A stretch of DNA of 52,458 nt. It comes from Lachnospiraceae bacterium. Lineage in GTDB: Bacteria > Bacillota > Clostridia > Lachnospirales > Lachnospiraceae. Positions 24,958 to 36,443 of the stretch are shown here, piece by piece. The notes under the pieces were generated by a model. It worked only from the letters and a program-made list of their open reading frames with translations. It did no database searches and had not been told where the DNA came from. The number at the start of each line of letters is the position of its first letter. Positions within the stretch are counted from its first letter, which is position 1. The position numbers and the translations under genes were made by a program. Where the stretch lies: contig JAQYBF010000010.1 in the NCBI GenBank assembly GCA_029338875.1, forward strand, positions 1-52,458. The letters run 5' to 3'.

Positions 24958-25821
24958 ATGATCGTTTCTGCTGCTGAGATGCTGAAAAAGGCCAAGGCTG
25001 GTCATTATGCAGTCGGCCAGTTCAATATCAATAACCTGGAGTGGACCAAGGCAATTCTCAATACTGCTCAGGAAATGAACTCCCCTGTCATCCTTGGTGT
25101 ATCCGAGGGTGCCGGCAAGTACATGACAGGCTTTGCTACCGTAGCAGCTATGGTCCGTGCAATGGATGAGACTCTTGGAATCACCGTTCCTGTAGCTCTT
25201 CATCTGGATCATGGTACTTACGAAGGAGCCAAGAAGTGCGTTGAGGTTGGTTTCTCCTCCATTATGTTCGACGGTTCTCACTACGACATCGAAGAGAACG
25301 TTGAGAAGACCAAGGAACTCGTAAAGCTGGCTCATGACAATGGAATGTCCATCGAGGCTGAAGTTGGTGCCATCGGCGGCGAGGAAGACGGCGTCATCGG
25401 TATGGGCGAGTGCGCTGATCCGGACGAGTGCAAGAGAATCGCTGATCTGGGCGTTGATATGCTGGCTGCAGGTATTGGTAATATCCATGGTATCTATCCG
25501 GCAAACTGGAAGGGACTTTCCTTCGAGACACTGGATGCCATCCAGCAGAAGACCGGCGATATGCCTCTGGTTCTTCACGGCGGTTCCGGAATCCCTGATG
25601 ATCAGGTCAAGAAGGCCATCACCCTTGGCGTATCCAAGGTAAATGTAAACACTGAGTGCCAGCTGGTATTCGCAGCCGCAACTCGTAAGTACATCGAAGA
25701 AGGCAAGGATAAGCAGGGCAAGGGCTATGATCCTCGTAAGCTTCTTCTTCCGGGCTATGAAGCAATCTGCCAGGAAGTCAAGGAGAAGATCGAGCTCTTC
25801 GGTTCCAAGGACAAGGCCTGA
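24958..25821 (+). CDS. fba: Class II fructose-1,6-bisphosphate aldolase
   Basis: 287 aa from the ATG at 24958 with GGAAGGAG upstream; the longer ORF start at 24883 adds a non-homologous leader. Zinc and substrate residues: ALHLDHGTYEGAKKCVE, IMFDGSHYDIEENV, EAEVGAIGGEEDGV, LHGGSGIPDDQVKKAI and KVNVNTEC. It cleaves FBP to DHAP and GAP in glycolysis. Its codon choice is more uniform than that of its neighbours, as in highly expressed genes. Its substrate FBP is the activator of HprK, encoded nearby. Confidence 0.97.
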   Translation: MIVSAAEMLKKAKAGHYAVGQFNINNLEWTKAILNTAQEMNSPVILGVSEGAGKYMTGFATVAAMVRAMDETLGITVPVALHLDHGTYEGAKKCVEVGFSSIMFDGSHYDIEENVEKTKELVKLAHDNGMSIEAEVGAIGGEEDGVIGMGECADPDECKRIADLGVDMLAAGIGNIHGIYPANWKGLSFETLDAIQQKTGDMPLVLHGGSGIPDDQVKKAITLGVSKVNVNTECQLVFAAATRKYIEEGKDKQGKGYDPRKLLLPGYEAICQEVKEKIELFGSKDKA

Positions 25822-25839
25822 ATATAAGAGAATATGTCA

Positions 25840-25860
25840 GCTGACAGAGCTTCTGTCAGC
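25840..25860 (+). other. Perfect hairpin after fba
   Basis: GCTGACAGA, loop GCT, TCTGTCAGC. There is no T tract, so it probably protects the mRNA 3' end upstream of the true terminator. Confidence 0.6.
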
Positions 25861-25870
25861 CTGATTCAAT

Positions 25871-25911
25871 AGAGGATGTTCCAGTCGGTGCATCCTCTTT
25901 TGTTTTTTAGA
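25871..25911 (+). terminator. Terminator between fba and glnN
   Basis: AGAGGATG and CATCCTCT arms, 12-base loop, TTTTGTTTTTT. It ends about 12 bp before the glnN start, so glnN either depends on read-through (attenuation) or has a promoter inside this region. Confidence 0.85.
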
Positions 25912-25922
25912 AGGAAAAACAA

Positions 25923-28043
<2,121 letters not shown>

Positions 28044-28073
28044 GGCTGAAAGGCTTCGGAATTTAAGTTTTCA

Positions 28074-28121
28074 AAAAAATACTTCAGAGAAAGCTTCTGG
28101 CTGACTCTGAAGTATTTTTTT
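28074..28121. terminator. Bidirectional terminator between glnN and the PBP gene
   Basis: AAAAATACTTCAGAG pairs with CTCTGAAGTATTTTT, with A and T tracts on both sides, serving both convergent genes. Confidence 0.9.
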
Positions 28122-28210
28122 ATAGAAACAAGTTCCCGGCAGCTTTGCTGGCTTGTGTGAAAAAACGGCCTGTGGTCGATTCTTCAGTAGATCTTCTGGT
28201 ACCCGGCAGC

Positions 28211-30934
28211 TTATTCTGTCCTTGTGGCGGTATTACCTGCAGTTGATTTCTCGGAAGAACCAGCAGCTGTGGAAGACTTGGTTGGATTCGTTCCACCGCC
28301 GGAAGCGGCTCCTCCCGATGTTGTTCCTGCTCCGGAGGATGTCCCGGATGCTCCGGAAGAAGCCTCCCCAGTTCCGGCCTGGCCCTCGGTCGTGATATTG
28401 ATATCCGGCACGGTGATGGTCGGCTGGGTGTGGACGTTACAGGTCTTCTGAAGGGTGGCATCATCGATCAGATACTGCGACTCCTCGGTTCCCTGGCTTC
28501 CGCCGGTGACGAAGACCTTCTCCTCCACCTGTTCTGCCGGGCAGTAAGGACCGGCCGGGAGACCGGATGCCAGGCAGATCTTGACCTTGATGTGGTGGTC
28601 GCAGGTCTCGGTCGGAACGGTATCCTTGGCGAAATACTCGTTGATGGTCTTGTCGCCGCGGGGATCGGCATTGCAGACGCCGTCAACCGGGAGCTTTCCG
28701 GATTCGGAGCAGACCGAAGCCTGGACAATGTCCGAAGGCATAGGGAAACCCGGATCGGTCAGGCCGTCATTGATCTGCTTCATGATATTCCGCCAGATAT
28801 TCTTGGAATAGGTGGTGGTGGACTGCGGCGTATTGTCATCGTAGCCGCCCCAGACGGTCAGGGTGTAGTAGGGGCTGAATCCGGCCATCAGAGTATCGCG
28901 GCTGTCGTTGGTGGTTCCGGTTTTTCCGGCAACCGTGATGGTGGAAGGATTGGCCCGGACACCGGTACCGCTCGTCATGACATCCTGCATGGCACTGGTC
29001 AGAAGCCAGGCCGTGGAATCCTTGATAACCCTTGTGCCCTCGGCTGACTGGGTGCTTTCGTTATTCAGGATGACATTTCCGTCATTGTCTTCGATCTTGG
29101 TATAGAAGGTCGGCTTGTGGTAGAGGCCGGAGTCTGCGATAGTGGCGTAGGCTCCGCAGAGCTCAAGGGTGGTGACGCCCTTTGTGATACCGCCGATGGC
29201 CAGGGTCTGGTTGTTATCGCCGCTGGTCAGGGTGGAGATGCCGAAATCCTGGACGTACTGGTAGCCAAGGCTGGTTCCGATCTCGGTCAGAGCCTTGACG
29301 GCGACGACGTTGATCGAGTTTTTGATGGCTTCCCGGAAGGTCGTGAAACCGGTGTAGCGGCCGTTGGAGTTTCGAATCTGCTTGTCCGAGGAAGCGTAGG
29401 TTGTAGGCGCATTGTCCTCGACCGAGGCCAGGGTCTTGCCGCCCGCATCCAGTGCCGGCGCATAGACGGCCAGTATTTTAAATGTAGACCCAGGCTGTCG
29501 TGTGATATTGACCGCCCGGTTCAGGGTCTTGCTGGCGTTTTTGTCCCCGCGGCCGCCGACCAGGGCAAGAACCTTTCCGGTCTTCTGGTCGATGATGGTT
29601 GCCGCTGCCTGGGGCTGGAGGGTGAAGGTTACGGACTCGTTGCCCGGAGCGATGGTGTCACCATCCTTCAAAATGGCCGCCTTATATTCATCAATGGATG
29701 CCTGAGCTTCCTCCTGGCTATTGTAGTTGATGGAGTAGTTGGGGTCCTTGGTCTGGCGGAAGTAGTTCAGGAGGGTCTGGCTGCTGTAGTTTTCAAAGGT
29801 TCCGTCTGCCTTGGTCACGGTCAGGGCATAGGAGAAGGAAACCTTGGGCTGGAAGCCGTAATTGTCCTGATTGTTGATCTCGTTTTCGGCGATCTCCTGG
29901 AATTTGGTATTCTGGGTGGAGTAGATTTTCAGGCCGCCGGCATAGAGCTTCTGATAGGCCTGGGTCTCGGTGTAGCCGAGCTTGCTGACCAGATCATCGA
30001 TGACCTCATCGGTCAGAGCGTCCACAAAATAGGAGTTTACCGAATCATCGGATGCGGCGTTGTTGGCATTTTGAATCCGCTCATAGACGTTGTCGTTCAG
30101 AGCCTCCTCGTACTGGGACTTCTTGATCAGGCCCTGGTCCAGCATGTCCTTTAAGACCTGTTTCCTTCGGACTGCATTCTGATCCGGATTGGAGATCGGA
30201 TTGTAGCGGGTCGGGTTCTGGGTGATGGCGGCAATGACCGCTGCCTCGGAAAGGTTCAGTTCGCCGACATTCTTATTAAAATAGCGCTGGGATGCGGCCT
30301 GCACACCAAGTGTGTTCTGGCCTAAATTTATTGTATTAAGATAATTCTCCAGAATGGTCTGTTTGGAGGTGATCTTCTCCAGTTGAACGGCCAGGTACTG
30401 CTCTTGGATTTTCCGCTCCAGGGAATCCCGGAAGGTCTTCTCCGAGGTCCAGGTGGAGAAATAATTGTTCTTTAAGAGCTGCTGGGTGATGGTGCTGGCG
30501 CCCTGCATGCGGCCGCCCTGGGTCAGACCGGTAAAGCCGGCCCGGAGGATTCCCCGGATATCGACACCGTTATGCTCATAGAAGCGGGCGTCCTCGATGG
30601 CGATGAAAGCGTTCTGAACGTCCTTGGGAATCTGGCCCAGAGTGACATATTCCCGGTTGGCGCCCGATGCGGCCAGCTTCTGGATGGCGTTTCCGTCGCT
30701 GTCATAGACGGTCGTGGAGTAGCCGGTCGGGGAAATATTGATCGTGGAGACATCCGGCAGCTCCTGGATCAGCTTCCTTGCGTAGAGGGTAAAGGCAGCC
30801 AGTACCCCGGCAATGAGAACCAGAAGAAAGACCAGGATGGATCGGACGACGACGACCCCGGCTTTTTTCCGACGGCGAAGGGACTTCCGGGAGGAAGTCC
30901 GGTTCGAGGTCACGTTATTTTTACCTAAATTCAT
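28211..30934 (-). CDS. Class A penicillin-binding protein (PBP1A type)
   Basis: 907 aa; GGAGG precedes the ATG. A short basic cytoplasmic tail, then a membrane span (SILVFLLVLIAGVLAAFTLYA). GT51 glycosyltransferase: FIAIEDARFYEHNGVDIRG and QGASTITQQLLKN. Transpeptidase: RQPGSTFKI with the catalytic Ser, SINVVA, and KTGTTND. Cys-rich segment CDHHIKVKICLASGLPAGPYC follows, then a Ser/Gly/Thr-rich tail of about 60 residues. It polymerises and cross-links peptidoglycan. One GGTCTACATTT motif codes the GSTFK of the active site. It is the longest minus-strand gene in a mostly plus-strand window. Confidence 0.96.
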   Translation of the reverse strand: MNLGKNNVTSNRTSSRKSLRRRKKAGVVVVRSILVFLLVLIAGVLAAFTLYARKLIQELPDVSTINISPTGYSTTVYDSDGNAIQKLAASGANREYVTLGQIPKDVQNAFIAIEDARFYEHNGVDIRGILRAGFTGLTQGGRMQGASTITQQLLKNNYFSTWTSEKTFRDSLERKIQEQYLAVQLEKITSKQTILENYLNTINLGQNTLGVQAASQRYFNKNVGELNLSEAAVIAAITQNPTRYNPISNPDQNAVRRKQVLKDMLDQGLIKKSQYEEALNDNVYERIQNANNAASDDSVNSYFVDALTDEVIDDLVSKLGYTETQAYQKLYAGGLKIYSTQNTKFQEIAENEINNQDNYGFQPKVSFSYALTVTKADGTFENYSSQTLLNYFRQTKDPNYSINYNSQEEAQASIDEYKAAILKDGDTIAPGNESVTFTLQPQAAATIIDQKTGKVLALVGGRGDKNASKTLNRAVNITRQPGSTFKILAVYAPALDAGGKTLASVEDNAPTTYASSDKQIRNSNGRYTGFTTFREAIKNSINVVAVKALTEIGTSLGYQYVQDFGISTLTSGDNNQTLAIGGITKGVTTLELCGAYATIADSGLYHKPTFYTKIEDNDGNVILNNESTQSAEGTRVIKDSTAWLLTSAMQDVMTSGTGVRANPSTITVAGKTGTTNDSRDTLMAGFSPYYTLTVWGGYDDNTPQSTTTYSKNIWRNIMKQINDGLTDPGFPMPSDIVQASVCSESGKLPVDGVCNADPRGDKTINEYFAKDTVPTETCDHHIKVKICLASGLPAGPYCPAEQVEEKVFVTGGSQGTEESQYLIDDATLQKTCNVHTQPTITVPDINITTEGQAGTGEASSGASGTSSGAGTTSGGAASGGGTNPTKSSTAAGSSEKSTAGNTATRTE

Positions 30935-31257
30935 AAAAACCTCCGTGTGAAACGGTTACATACCTTCTCTTTTCTCTGATGGCTATCATAGATATGGTAC
31001 CCACATCCTTTGATGCCATAATTATCATAATTATATCATAGCTTCCCGGAATCATGTATAATAATCAGAAGCAGAGAAGACAGCTGAGATGATGAACCTG
31101 AATCTGACAGAAGGAACGGGATCCGGAAGAATTGAAGAACCGGATTTGGAAGAATCAAAGAGTCAGAACCGAAGAAACAGAGTCGGATCCGAAAGAAATA
31201 AAGAATCAGATCCGAAGAAGCAGACGCAGATCCGAAAGAATCGGGCAGGAAGAGGCT
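30935..31257. repeat. Divergent promoter region and GATCCGAAAGAA low-complexity repeats
   Basis: 323 bp between the PBP gene and yigZ. 31000-31065 is AT-rich with ATAATTATCATAATTATA and a TATAAT at about 31056. From about 31120 on, GATCCGAA(A)GAA blocks repeat three to four times. ORFs starting at 31089 or 31132 read these as Arg/Lys/Glu strings and are not accepted as the yigZ start. Confidence 0.6.
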
Positions 31258-31917
31258 ATGGAAAACGAGAAAATTGTGATGGAAGATGGCGAAGGTTATT
31301 ATGAAGAGAAAAAGTCACGTTTTCTCTCCGAGCTTCATGCCGCTCATTCCGAGGCAGAGGCTCTGGCCATCGTGGAGTCTGTCAGAAAGAAATATTATGA
31401 TGCCAAGCATCACTGCTTTGCCTACCGGATCGGAGAAAAGGGAGACCTGATGCGGGCTGCGGACGACGGAGAGCCACAGGGAACTGCCGGCCGGCCCATT
31501 CTGGATGTCCTGACCGGTCAGGGAATTCATGATGCGGTTTTGGTGGTGACCCGGTATTTCGGAGGAACCCTTCTTGGAACCGGCGGCCTGACAAGGGCCT
31601 ATTCCAAGGCGGCAGGGGATGCCGTGGAGAAGAGTCTGGTTCTGCCCGAGGAGAAGGGCGAGGTCTTCGACCTGGTCTATCCCTATGATATGGCCGGAAA
31701 GGTGGAATATCTCTTCCGCAATTCGGACGGCATCCTTCTCTCCCAGGATTATGGCAGCGCTGTCAGCATCCGGGGCATCCTGCCGGAAGAACGGGCGGCC
31801 CGCTTCTTTGAAGATCTGCGGAATCAGAGCAAGGGCAGCCTGAAGACGGAAAACAGGAAGCCCTGTTCCTTTGTTCGGAAGGATGGAAGAGGAATCCTGT
31901 TGAATTCTGAAAGCTGA
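31258..31917 (+). CDS. YigZ/IMPACT family protein (UPF0029)
   Basis: 219 aa from the ATG at 31258 with AGGAAGAGG upstream. The N-terminal IMPACT signature is complete: KSRFLSELHAAHSE, DAKHHCFAYRIG, DDGEPQGTAGRPILDVL and TRYFGGTLLGTGGLTRAYSKAA. The C-terminal domain is the ferredoxin-like DUF1949 type. The exact role is unclear; the eukaryotic relative modulates translation through GCN1, and bacterial members bind nucleic acid in vitro. Monocistronic, followed by the tRNA unit. Confidence 0.93.
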   Translation: MENEKIVMEDGEGYYEEKKSRFLSELHAAHSEAEALAIVESVRKKYYDAKHHCFAYRIGEKGDLMRAADDGEPQGTAGRPILDVLTGQGIHDAVLVVTRYFGGTLLGTGGLTRAYSKAAGDAVEKSLVLPEEKGEVFDLVYPYDMAGKVEYLFRNSDGILLSQDYGSAVSIRGILPEERAARFFEDLRNQSKGSLKTENRKPCSFVRKDGRGILLNSES

Positions 31918-31955
31918 TGGAAATTTCAGACTTAAAATTTTTTTCACAAAAGTGC

Positions 31956-31984
31956 TTGACATCAAAGGCAGTGTCCTGTATATT
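31956..31984 (+). promoter_or_regulatory. Strong sigma-A promoter of tRNA-Gln
   Basis: Perfect TTGACA, 17-bp spacer, TATATT, 35 bp before the tRNA. Confidence 0.88.
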
Positions 31985-32018
31985 ATCATTTGTTGACGCG
32001 AGAGCGGCAGAACAATAA

Positions 32019-32091
32019 TGGCCCATAGCCAAGCGGTAAGGCAACGGACTCTGACTCCGTCATTTCGCAGGTTCGAATCCTGCTGGGCCAG
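32019..32091 (+). tRNA. tRNA-Gln (anticodon CUG)
   Basis: Cloverleaf reads: acceptor TGGCCCA/TGGGCCA, D stem GCC/GGC, anticodon stem ACGGA/TCCGT with loop CTCTGAC (anticodon CTG), T stem GCAGG/CCTGC with loop TTCGAAT. Discriminator G; CCA is not encoded. A single-gene unit with its own promoter and terminator. Confidence 0.95.
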
Positions 32092-32097
32092 CTTCAG

Positions 32098-32125
32098 GCA
32101 CTGTGTTTTACACAGTGCTTTTTTT
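32098..32125 (+). terminator. tRNA-Gln terminator
   Basis: GCACTGTG, five-base loop, CACAGTGC, seven T. Confidence 0.92.
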
Positions 32126-32217
32126 ATTACATATTTCAGACGGAAAGTCCATTGATGAATCTTTTCAGATTTGAGTTATGAAAACTGGGATAAGGTCTGT
32201 AGAAAAGGAGAAAGAAA

Positions 32218-32928
32218 ATGTATGAAATGCATGGCAGGGTGCGCTACAGTGAAGTCGACTCCGAAGGAATCCTCACGGTTCCGTCTCTGATTAATTACTT
32301 TCAGGATTGCTCTACATTTCAGACCGAAGACACCGGCTTCTCCTTAAGCTGGCTCAAGGCCCACGGGCAGGGCTGGTATATCCTTTCCTGGCAGATTGAT
32401 ATCGACAGGCTTCCGAAAATCGGCGAGGAGATCGAGATTACGACCCGGCCAGTCGCCTATAAGGGCCTCTATGCCATTCGTGATTTTACTATGGAGTATC
32501 CGGGACAGGATCCCTTTGTCCGGGCACGGTCCATCTGGGTTCTCATGGACCTTGTTCATATGCGCCCGACCCTTCCCTCCAAGGAAATGAAGGACGCCTA
32601 CGGTCTGGACGAGCCTGCGGAAGGCAAGTGGGGCGGCCGGAAGATTCCGACGCCTCCGGCCGAAGAACTGAAGGAAGCCGGAAGCTTTCTTGTGACCCGG
32701 GTCTACCTGGATTCCAATCATCATATGAATAATGAGAAATATGTGGAAGAAGCCATGGCCGTCCTTCCGGAAGGCAGGAAGATCAGAGGAATCCGGACCG
32801 AATACCGGAGACAGGCAGTCCTCGGGGATACGGTCTATATTTATACAAAGACAGAGGAAGGCAGGATGACAGCTGTCCTGAAGGATGCCAAGGATGTCCT
32901 GGCTGTGGTCTGCCTGCTGACACAGTGA
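32218..32928 (+). CDS. Acyl-ACP thioesterase (FatA/FatB-type)
   Basis: 236 aa, two hotdog repeats. First: VRYSEVDSEGILTVPSLINYFQDCSTFQTED; second carries the active-site-like LDSNHHMNNEKYVEEA. It hydrolyses acyl-ACP to release free fatty acid or set membrane chain length; bacterial members are common in Clostridia. RBS AAGGAG. A GGTCTATATTT motif is near the 3' end and a one-mismatch copy near the 5' end. Confidence 0.9.
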   Translation: MYEMHGRVRYSEVDSEGILTVPSLINYFQDCSTFQTEDTGFSLSWLKAHGQGWYILSWQIDIDRLPKIGEEIEITTRPVAYKGLYAIRDFTMEYPGQDPFVRARSIWVLMDLVHMRPTLPSKEMKDAYGLDEPAEGKWGGRKIPTPPAEELKEAGSFLVTRVYLDSNHHMNNEKYVEEAMAVLPEGRKIRGIRTEYRRQAVLGDTVYIYTKTEEGRMTAVLKDAKDVLAVVCLLTQ

Positions 32929-33084
32929 ATTCATGATTGAATAAGAATCAGGAATTTTTTTGAAATATAGAGCGCATTCGAAAAATGAATCAGGAATAAA
33001 AATTCTGAAAAGAAGAAAATGGAAACAGACGAAAAGAATCTAAAAGAAAAATCTGAAAACGATTGATAATAGAAAGGAAACTGC

Positions 33085-33915
33085 ATGAAATTAGGTGAAA
33101 TACAGAGCCTCCGCATTGTCCGCTTCAAGGACTTCGGTGCCTATCTGGGCGAGGACGGATCCGATGAGACCGTGCTTCTGCCGAAAAAGGAGGTCCCCGA
33201 GACCGCAGGCGTGAACGACGTCCTGAAGGTCTTCCTTTATAAGGATTCGGAGGACCGGCTGATCGCGACGACGCGGGAGCCGAAGATCACGCTTGGGAAA
33301 ATGGCGGCCCTGACGGTCCGCGAGGTCTCTAAGATCGGAGGCTTTCTGGACTGGGGTCTGGAGAAGGACCTCTTCCTTCCCTACCGGGAGATGGTCGGAA
33401 AGGTTGAGGCAGGCGATGAGATCCTGGTCCGCCTTTACATCGATAAGTCCGGCCGGCTGGCTGCTTCGATGAGAGGGCTTTACAAGCTTCTTTCGACGCA
33501 GGCATCCTATCAGAAGGGCGATGAGGTCAGCGGACGGATCTACGAATTCGGTCATGATTTCGGAACCTTTGTCGCCGTGGACGACAAGTATTCGGCCATG
33601 ATCCCGAAGTTTGAGCGGACCAGCCAGTTCCGGATCGGCGATATCCTGGATCTGCATGTGACAGGCGTCAAGGAGGACGGAAAGCTGGACGTTTCTCTCC
33701 GGAAGTCCGCAGTTGAGGAGATTCCAGAGGATGCCCAAAAAATCCTGGACCTTTTGGATTCCTATGCCGGCGTTCTTCCCTTTACCGAGAAGGCTAAGCC
33801 GGAGGTCATCTTCCGGGAAACCGGCCTTTCCAAGAATGCCTTCAAGCGGGCCGTCGGCCACCTTTATAAGGAAAGAAAAATTACATTAGAGGGTGGAAAA
33901 ATTCGGAAAGCGTGA
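33085..33915 (+). CDS. CvfB-like S1 RNA-binding protein
   Basis: 276 aa. Three S1-type OB folds in series (GEIQSLRIVRFKDFGAYLGE; GGFLDWGLEKDLFLPYREM; GRIYEFGHDFGTFVAVDDK) are followed by a C-terminal winged helix (GLSKNAFKRAVGHLYKERKITLE). This is the CvfB/YitL layout; in Staphylococcus it affects virulence and translation-related RNA handling. It lies 65 bp before trxB, perhaps cotranscribed. Confidence 0.88.
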   Translation: MKLGEIQSLRIVRFKDFGAYLGEDGSDETVLLPKKEVPETAGVNDVLKVFLYKDSEDRLIATTREPKITLGKMAALTVREVSKIGGFLDWGLEKDLFLPYREMVGKVEAGDEILVRLYIDKSGRLAASMRGLYKLLSTQASYQKGDEVSGRIYEFGHDFGTFVAVDDKYSAMIPKFERTSQFRIGDILDLHVTGVKEDGKLDVSLRKSAVEEIPEDAQKILDLLDSYAGVLPFTEKAKPEVIFRETGLSKNAFKRAVGHLYKERKITLEGGKIRKA

Positions 33916-33979
33916 TACAATTATATTGAATCAAATATAAAACACACAATCTGAAGAACAGATTAGAAAGGCGGTTCCT

Positions 33980-34897
33980 ATGGAGACATTCGATACACTG
34001 ATTATTGGCGGCGGTCCTGCCGGTCTTACGGCAGCCATTTATGCAAAGCGGGCCGGACTTTCCATGGTCTGCCTGGATCCGAGCCCCATGGGCGGCGGCC
34101 AGATCGTCAACACCTACGAGGTCGACAATTATCCGGGTCTTCCGGGAATCAGCGGTATGCAGCTGGGCATGGAAATGAAAAAGCATGCCGAGAAGCTGGG
34201 CGCCGATATCCGGGTGGAGACCGTACAGTCGGTGGAAAAGGACGAGGATGTCTGGAAGGTTACTTCTAATAAAGAGACTTATCTGACAAAGACCATCATT
34301 CTCTGCGCCGGCGCCAGCAACCGGAAACTCGGCGTTCCAGGCGAGAAGGATCTGACCGGAGCCGGTGTCTCCTACTGCGCAACCTGTGACGGTGCCTTTT
34401 TCCGGAACAAGGTTACGGCCGTCATCGGCGGCGGTGACGTGGCTCTGGAGGATGCGATCTTCCTTTCCCGTTTTGCCTCCAAGGTTTACTTGATTCACAG
34501 GAGAGATGCCTTCCGCGGAGCCAAGGTTCTTCAGGACGAAGCTCTTTCCATCGATAAGATCCAAGTACTTTATGATACCATCCCGGATGAAATCCAGGGC
34601 GACGGCCAGGTCAATGGCCTGAAGGTTCATAATAAGAAGACCGGTGAGAGTCAGGTGCTTCCTGTGAACGGTGTCTTCATCGCAGTAGGAACCGAACCCA
34701 ATACCCATGACTGGTCCTGGCTTCCTGAAAGAGATGAGAAGGGCTATATCATCGCCGGAGAAGACGGCGTGACTTCCATCCCCGGTATCTTTGCCGCCGG
34801 TGATGTGCGGACCAAGCAGCTCCGCCAGGTTATCACGGCAGCTGCTGACGGTGCAAACGCAGTGACCAGTGTGCAGAGGTACCTGATCGAGCATTGA
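33980..34897 (+). CDS. trxB: Thioredoxin reductase
   Basis: 305 aa. FAD motif GGGPAGLTAAIYAKRAGL, redox pair CATCD near residue 135, NADPH motif IGGGDVALEDAIFLS with HRRDAFRG (Arg pair for NADPH), and C-terminal FAAGDVRTKQLRQVITAAADG. It reduces thioredoxin with NADPH. The Arg pair supports NADPH rather than ferredoxin dependence. RBS GAAAGGCGG. Confidence 0.95.
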   Translation: METFDTLIIGGGPAGLTAAIYAKRAGLSMVCLDPSPMGGGQIVNTYEVDNYPGLPGISGMQLGMEMKKHAEKLGADIRVETVQSVEKDEDVWKVTSNKETYLTKTIILCAGASNRKLGVPGEKDLTGAGVSYCATCDGAFFRNKVTAVIGGGDVALEDAIFLSRFASKVYLIHRRDAFRGAKVLQDEALSIDKIQVLYDTIPDEIQGDGQVNGLKVHNKKTGESQVLPVNGVFIAVGTEPNTHDWSWLPERDEKGYIIAGEDGVTSIPGIFAAGDVRTKQLRQVITAAADGANAVTSVQRYLIEH

Positions 34898-34943
34898 CAA
34901 GAGACCCTGTCCATGTTATTATACTTAGGATTTTTAACATATC

Positions 34944-35064
34944 TGTAACAAATCTAGATAAGCTGTTACAAATAAATCTGAAATTTAGCATTTTTTGCGG
35001 ATTTATAAAACAAATAAGGCTATTTGTTAGATTATTTGTAAATTGGCAAAGATAAGTTTGTAAA
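34944..35064 (+). promoter_or_regulatory. Cluster of TGTWAH-like sites before the NlpC/P60 gene
   Basis: TGTAAC (34944), TGTTAC (34964), TGTTAG (35025), TGTAAA (35037) and TGTAAA (35059) crowd this AT-rich leader; the first two also form an inverted repeat TGTAACA/TGTTACA. WalR of Firmicutes binds TGTWAH pairs 11 bp apart and controls cell-wall hydrolases. The spacing here (20 and 12 bp) does not fit exactly. Confidence 0.25.
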
Positions 35065-35100
35065 GCTAAGTAAAAACTACAGTATACAAGGGACGGGATT

Positions 35101-36417
35101 ATGAATCAGAATAAGAAACTGAGAGGTCTGGCAACACTTACAATTGCAGCAGGAGCAATGATTGCAGGAAGTTCACTGACAGCAAATGCAGCTCCTCTTG
35201 CCGGTGCATCCAGCATGGCAGCATCTACCATTGCCAGCACAAGCACTTCCGAAAAGAGCCAGGCAAAGGAAACAGCTAAGACAGCTTCCGTATCCACCAG
35301 AGCCGGTGTTTCGGCAATGCTTTCCAAGATTACAACTGCTTCCCAGACAAAGGCAGATCTGCAGATCACTGCAGAGAAGGAAGCCCAGGAAGCCGCAGCC
35401 GTAGCTGCAGCCAATGCGGCAGCTGAAGAGCAGGCCCGCTACGCAAAGCTTGCCGTTGCCAATGTTACAGATTACGCATATATCCGGACTGCTCCGGATG
35501 CCAACAGCGATTACGCAGGAAAGATTTATGCCAACAATGTTGCAACTGTAAACAGCCAGGAGGGCGACTGGTACAATGTCACTTCCGGTGATGTTACAGG
35601 ATATATTCATAAGGATTATCTGATCGTTGGCGACAAGGCAAGAATCGATGCCGCAGCCAAGAATACTGTAACCGTAAATACTCCGACTCTTCGTGTCCGG
35701 ACAGCAGCAGATTCCAATGCTTCCGTACTGACCATGGTGGCCGGAACCACCGAGTATACAGTTGTCGATAATTCCAATCCCGACTGGGCCGGAATCGCAA
35801 CCCCTGCAGGCAATGGATATGTAAGCCGCCAGTTTGTTTCTGCTGTCGCAACCAGCTACAGCTATGCAGAATCCAAGGCTGCAGAGCAGGCACGTCTGGC
35901 AGCCGAAGAGGCACAGAGACAGGCAGAGGCAGCAGCCGCAGCTGCAGCAGCCCAGAAGAAGGCAGCTGAGCAGGCCGCCAAGGCAGCACAGGCAGCGAAG
36001 TCTGCAAGGGCTGCAGCAAAGGCCGGTAAGAGCACCACTTCCTCCGGAAAATCCTATTCCGCTCCGAGCGGTGGATCCGGAAGCGCTGTTGTAAGCTATG
36101 CAAGCCAGTTCCTCGGCAATCCTTATGTCTATGGCGGAAGCAGCCTGACCAATGGTACTGACTGCTCCGGATTTGTCATGAGCGTCTATTCGAAGTTCGG
36201 TGTCAGCCTTCCTCATTCTTCTTCCGCAATGCGTTCTGCAGGAAGAGGCGTTAGTGTATCTGACATCCAGCCGGGCGATATCGTATGCTACAGCGGCCAT
36301 GTAGGCATCTATGCCGGCGGCGGTCAGATGATCAATGCATCCAATCCGAGAACCGGTATCAAGTACTCCAACATCAACTACAAGCCGATCGTATCTGTCC
36401 GCAGAGTGCTGAACTAA
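35101..36417 (+). CDS. Secreted NlpC/P60 peptidoglycan endopeptidase with two SH3 domains
   Basis: 438 aa. Signal peptide cleaved after ANA (residue 30). Two bacterial SH3 domains (about residues 117-180 and 195-255) bind the wall. An Ala/Gln/Lys-rich helical linker follows (EEAQRQAEAAAAAAAAQKK, about 260-310), then a flexible Ser/Gly stretch. The NlpC/P60 domain has Cys355 in DCSGF and His400 in GHVGIY. It cuts stem peptides (gamma-D-Glu-diamino acid bonds). Synonymous codons here are richer in A at third positions (GCA) than in neighbours, fitting high expression or a repetitive history. Confidence 0.95.
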   Translation: MNQNKKLRGLATLTIAAGAMIAGSSLTANAAPLAGASSMAASTIASTSTSEKSQAKETAKTASVSTRAGVSAMLSKITTASQTKADLQITAEKEAQEAAAVAAANAAAEEQARYAKLAVANVTDYAYIRTAPDANSDYAGKIYANNVATVNSQEGDWYNVTSGDVTGYIHKDYLIVGDKARIDAAAKNTVTVNTPTLRVRTAADSNASVLTMVAGTTEYTVVDNSNPDWAGIATPAGNGYVSRQFVSAVATSYSYAESKAAEQARLAAEEAQRQAEAAAAAAAAQKKAAEQAAKAAQAAKSARAAAKAGKSTTSSGKSYSAPSGGSGSAVVSYASQFLGNPYVYGGSSLTNGTDCSGFVMSVYSKFGVSLPHSSSAMRSAGRGVSVSDIQPGDIVCYSGHVGIYAGGGQMINASNPRTGIKYSNINYKPIVSVRRVLN

Positions 36418-36443
36418 GCTTTATTTAACATCTGAAACAATGG

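Noticed and set aside
29117-30154. 345-aa plus-strand ORF within the PBP gene
   Set aside because: Shadow of the conserved PBP1A on the minus strand.
35173-36300. 375-aa Cys-rich minus-strand ORF
   Set aside because: Produced by GCA-rich codons of the NlpC/P60 gene read backwards; the Cys richness is an artefact.
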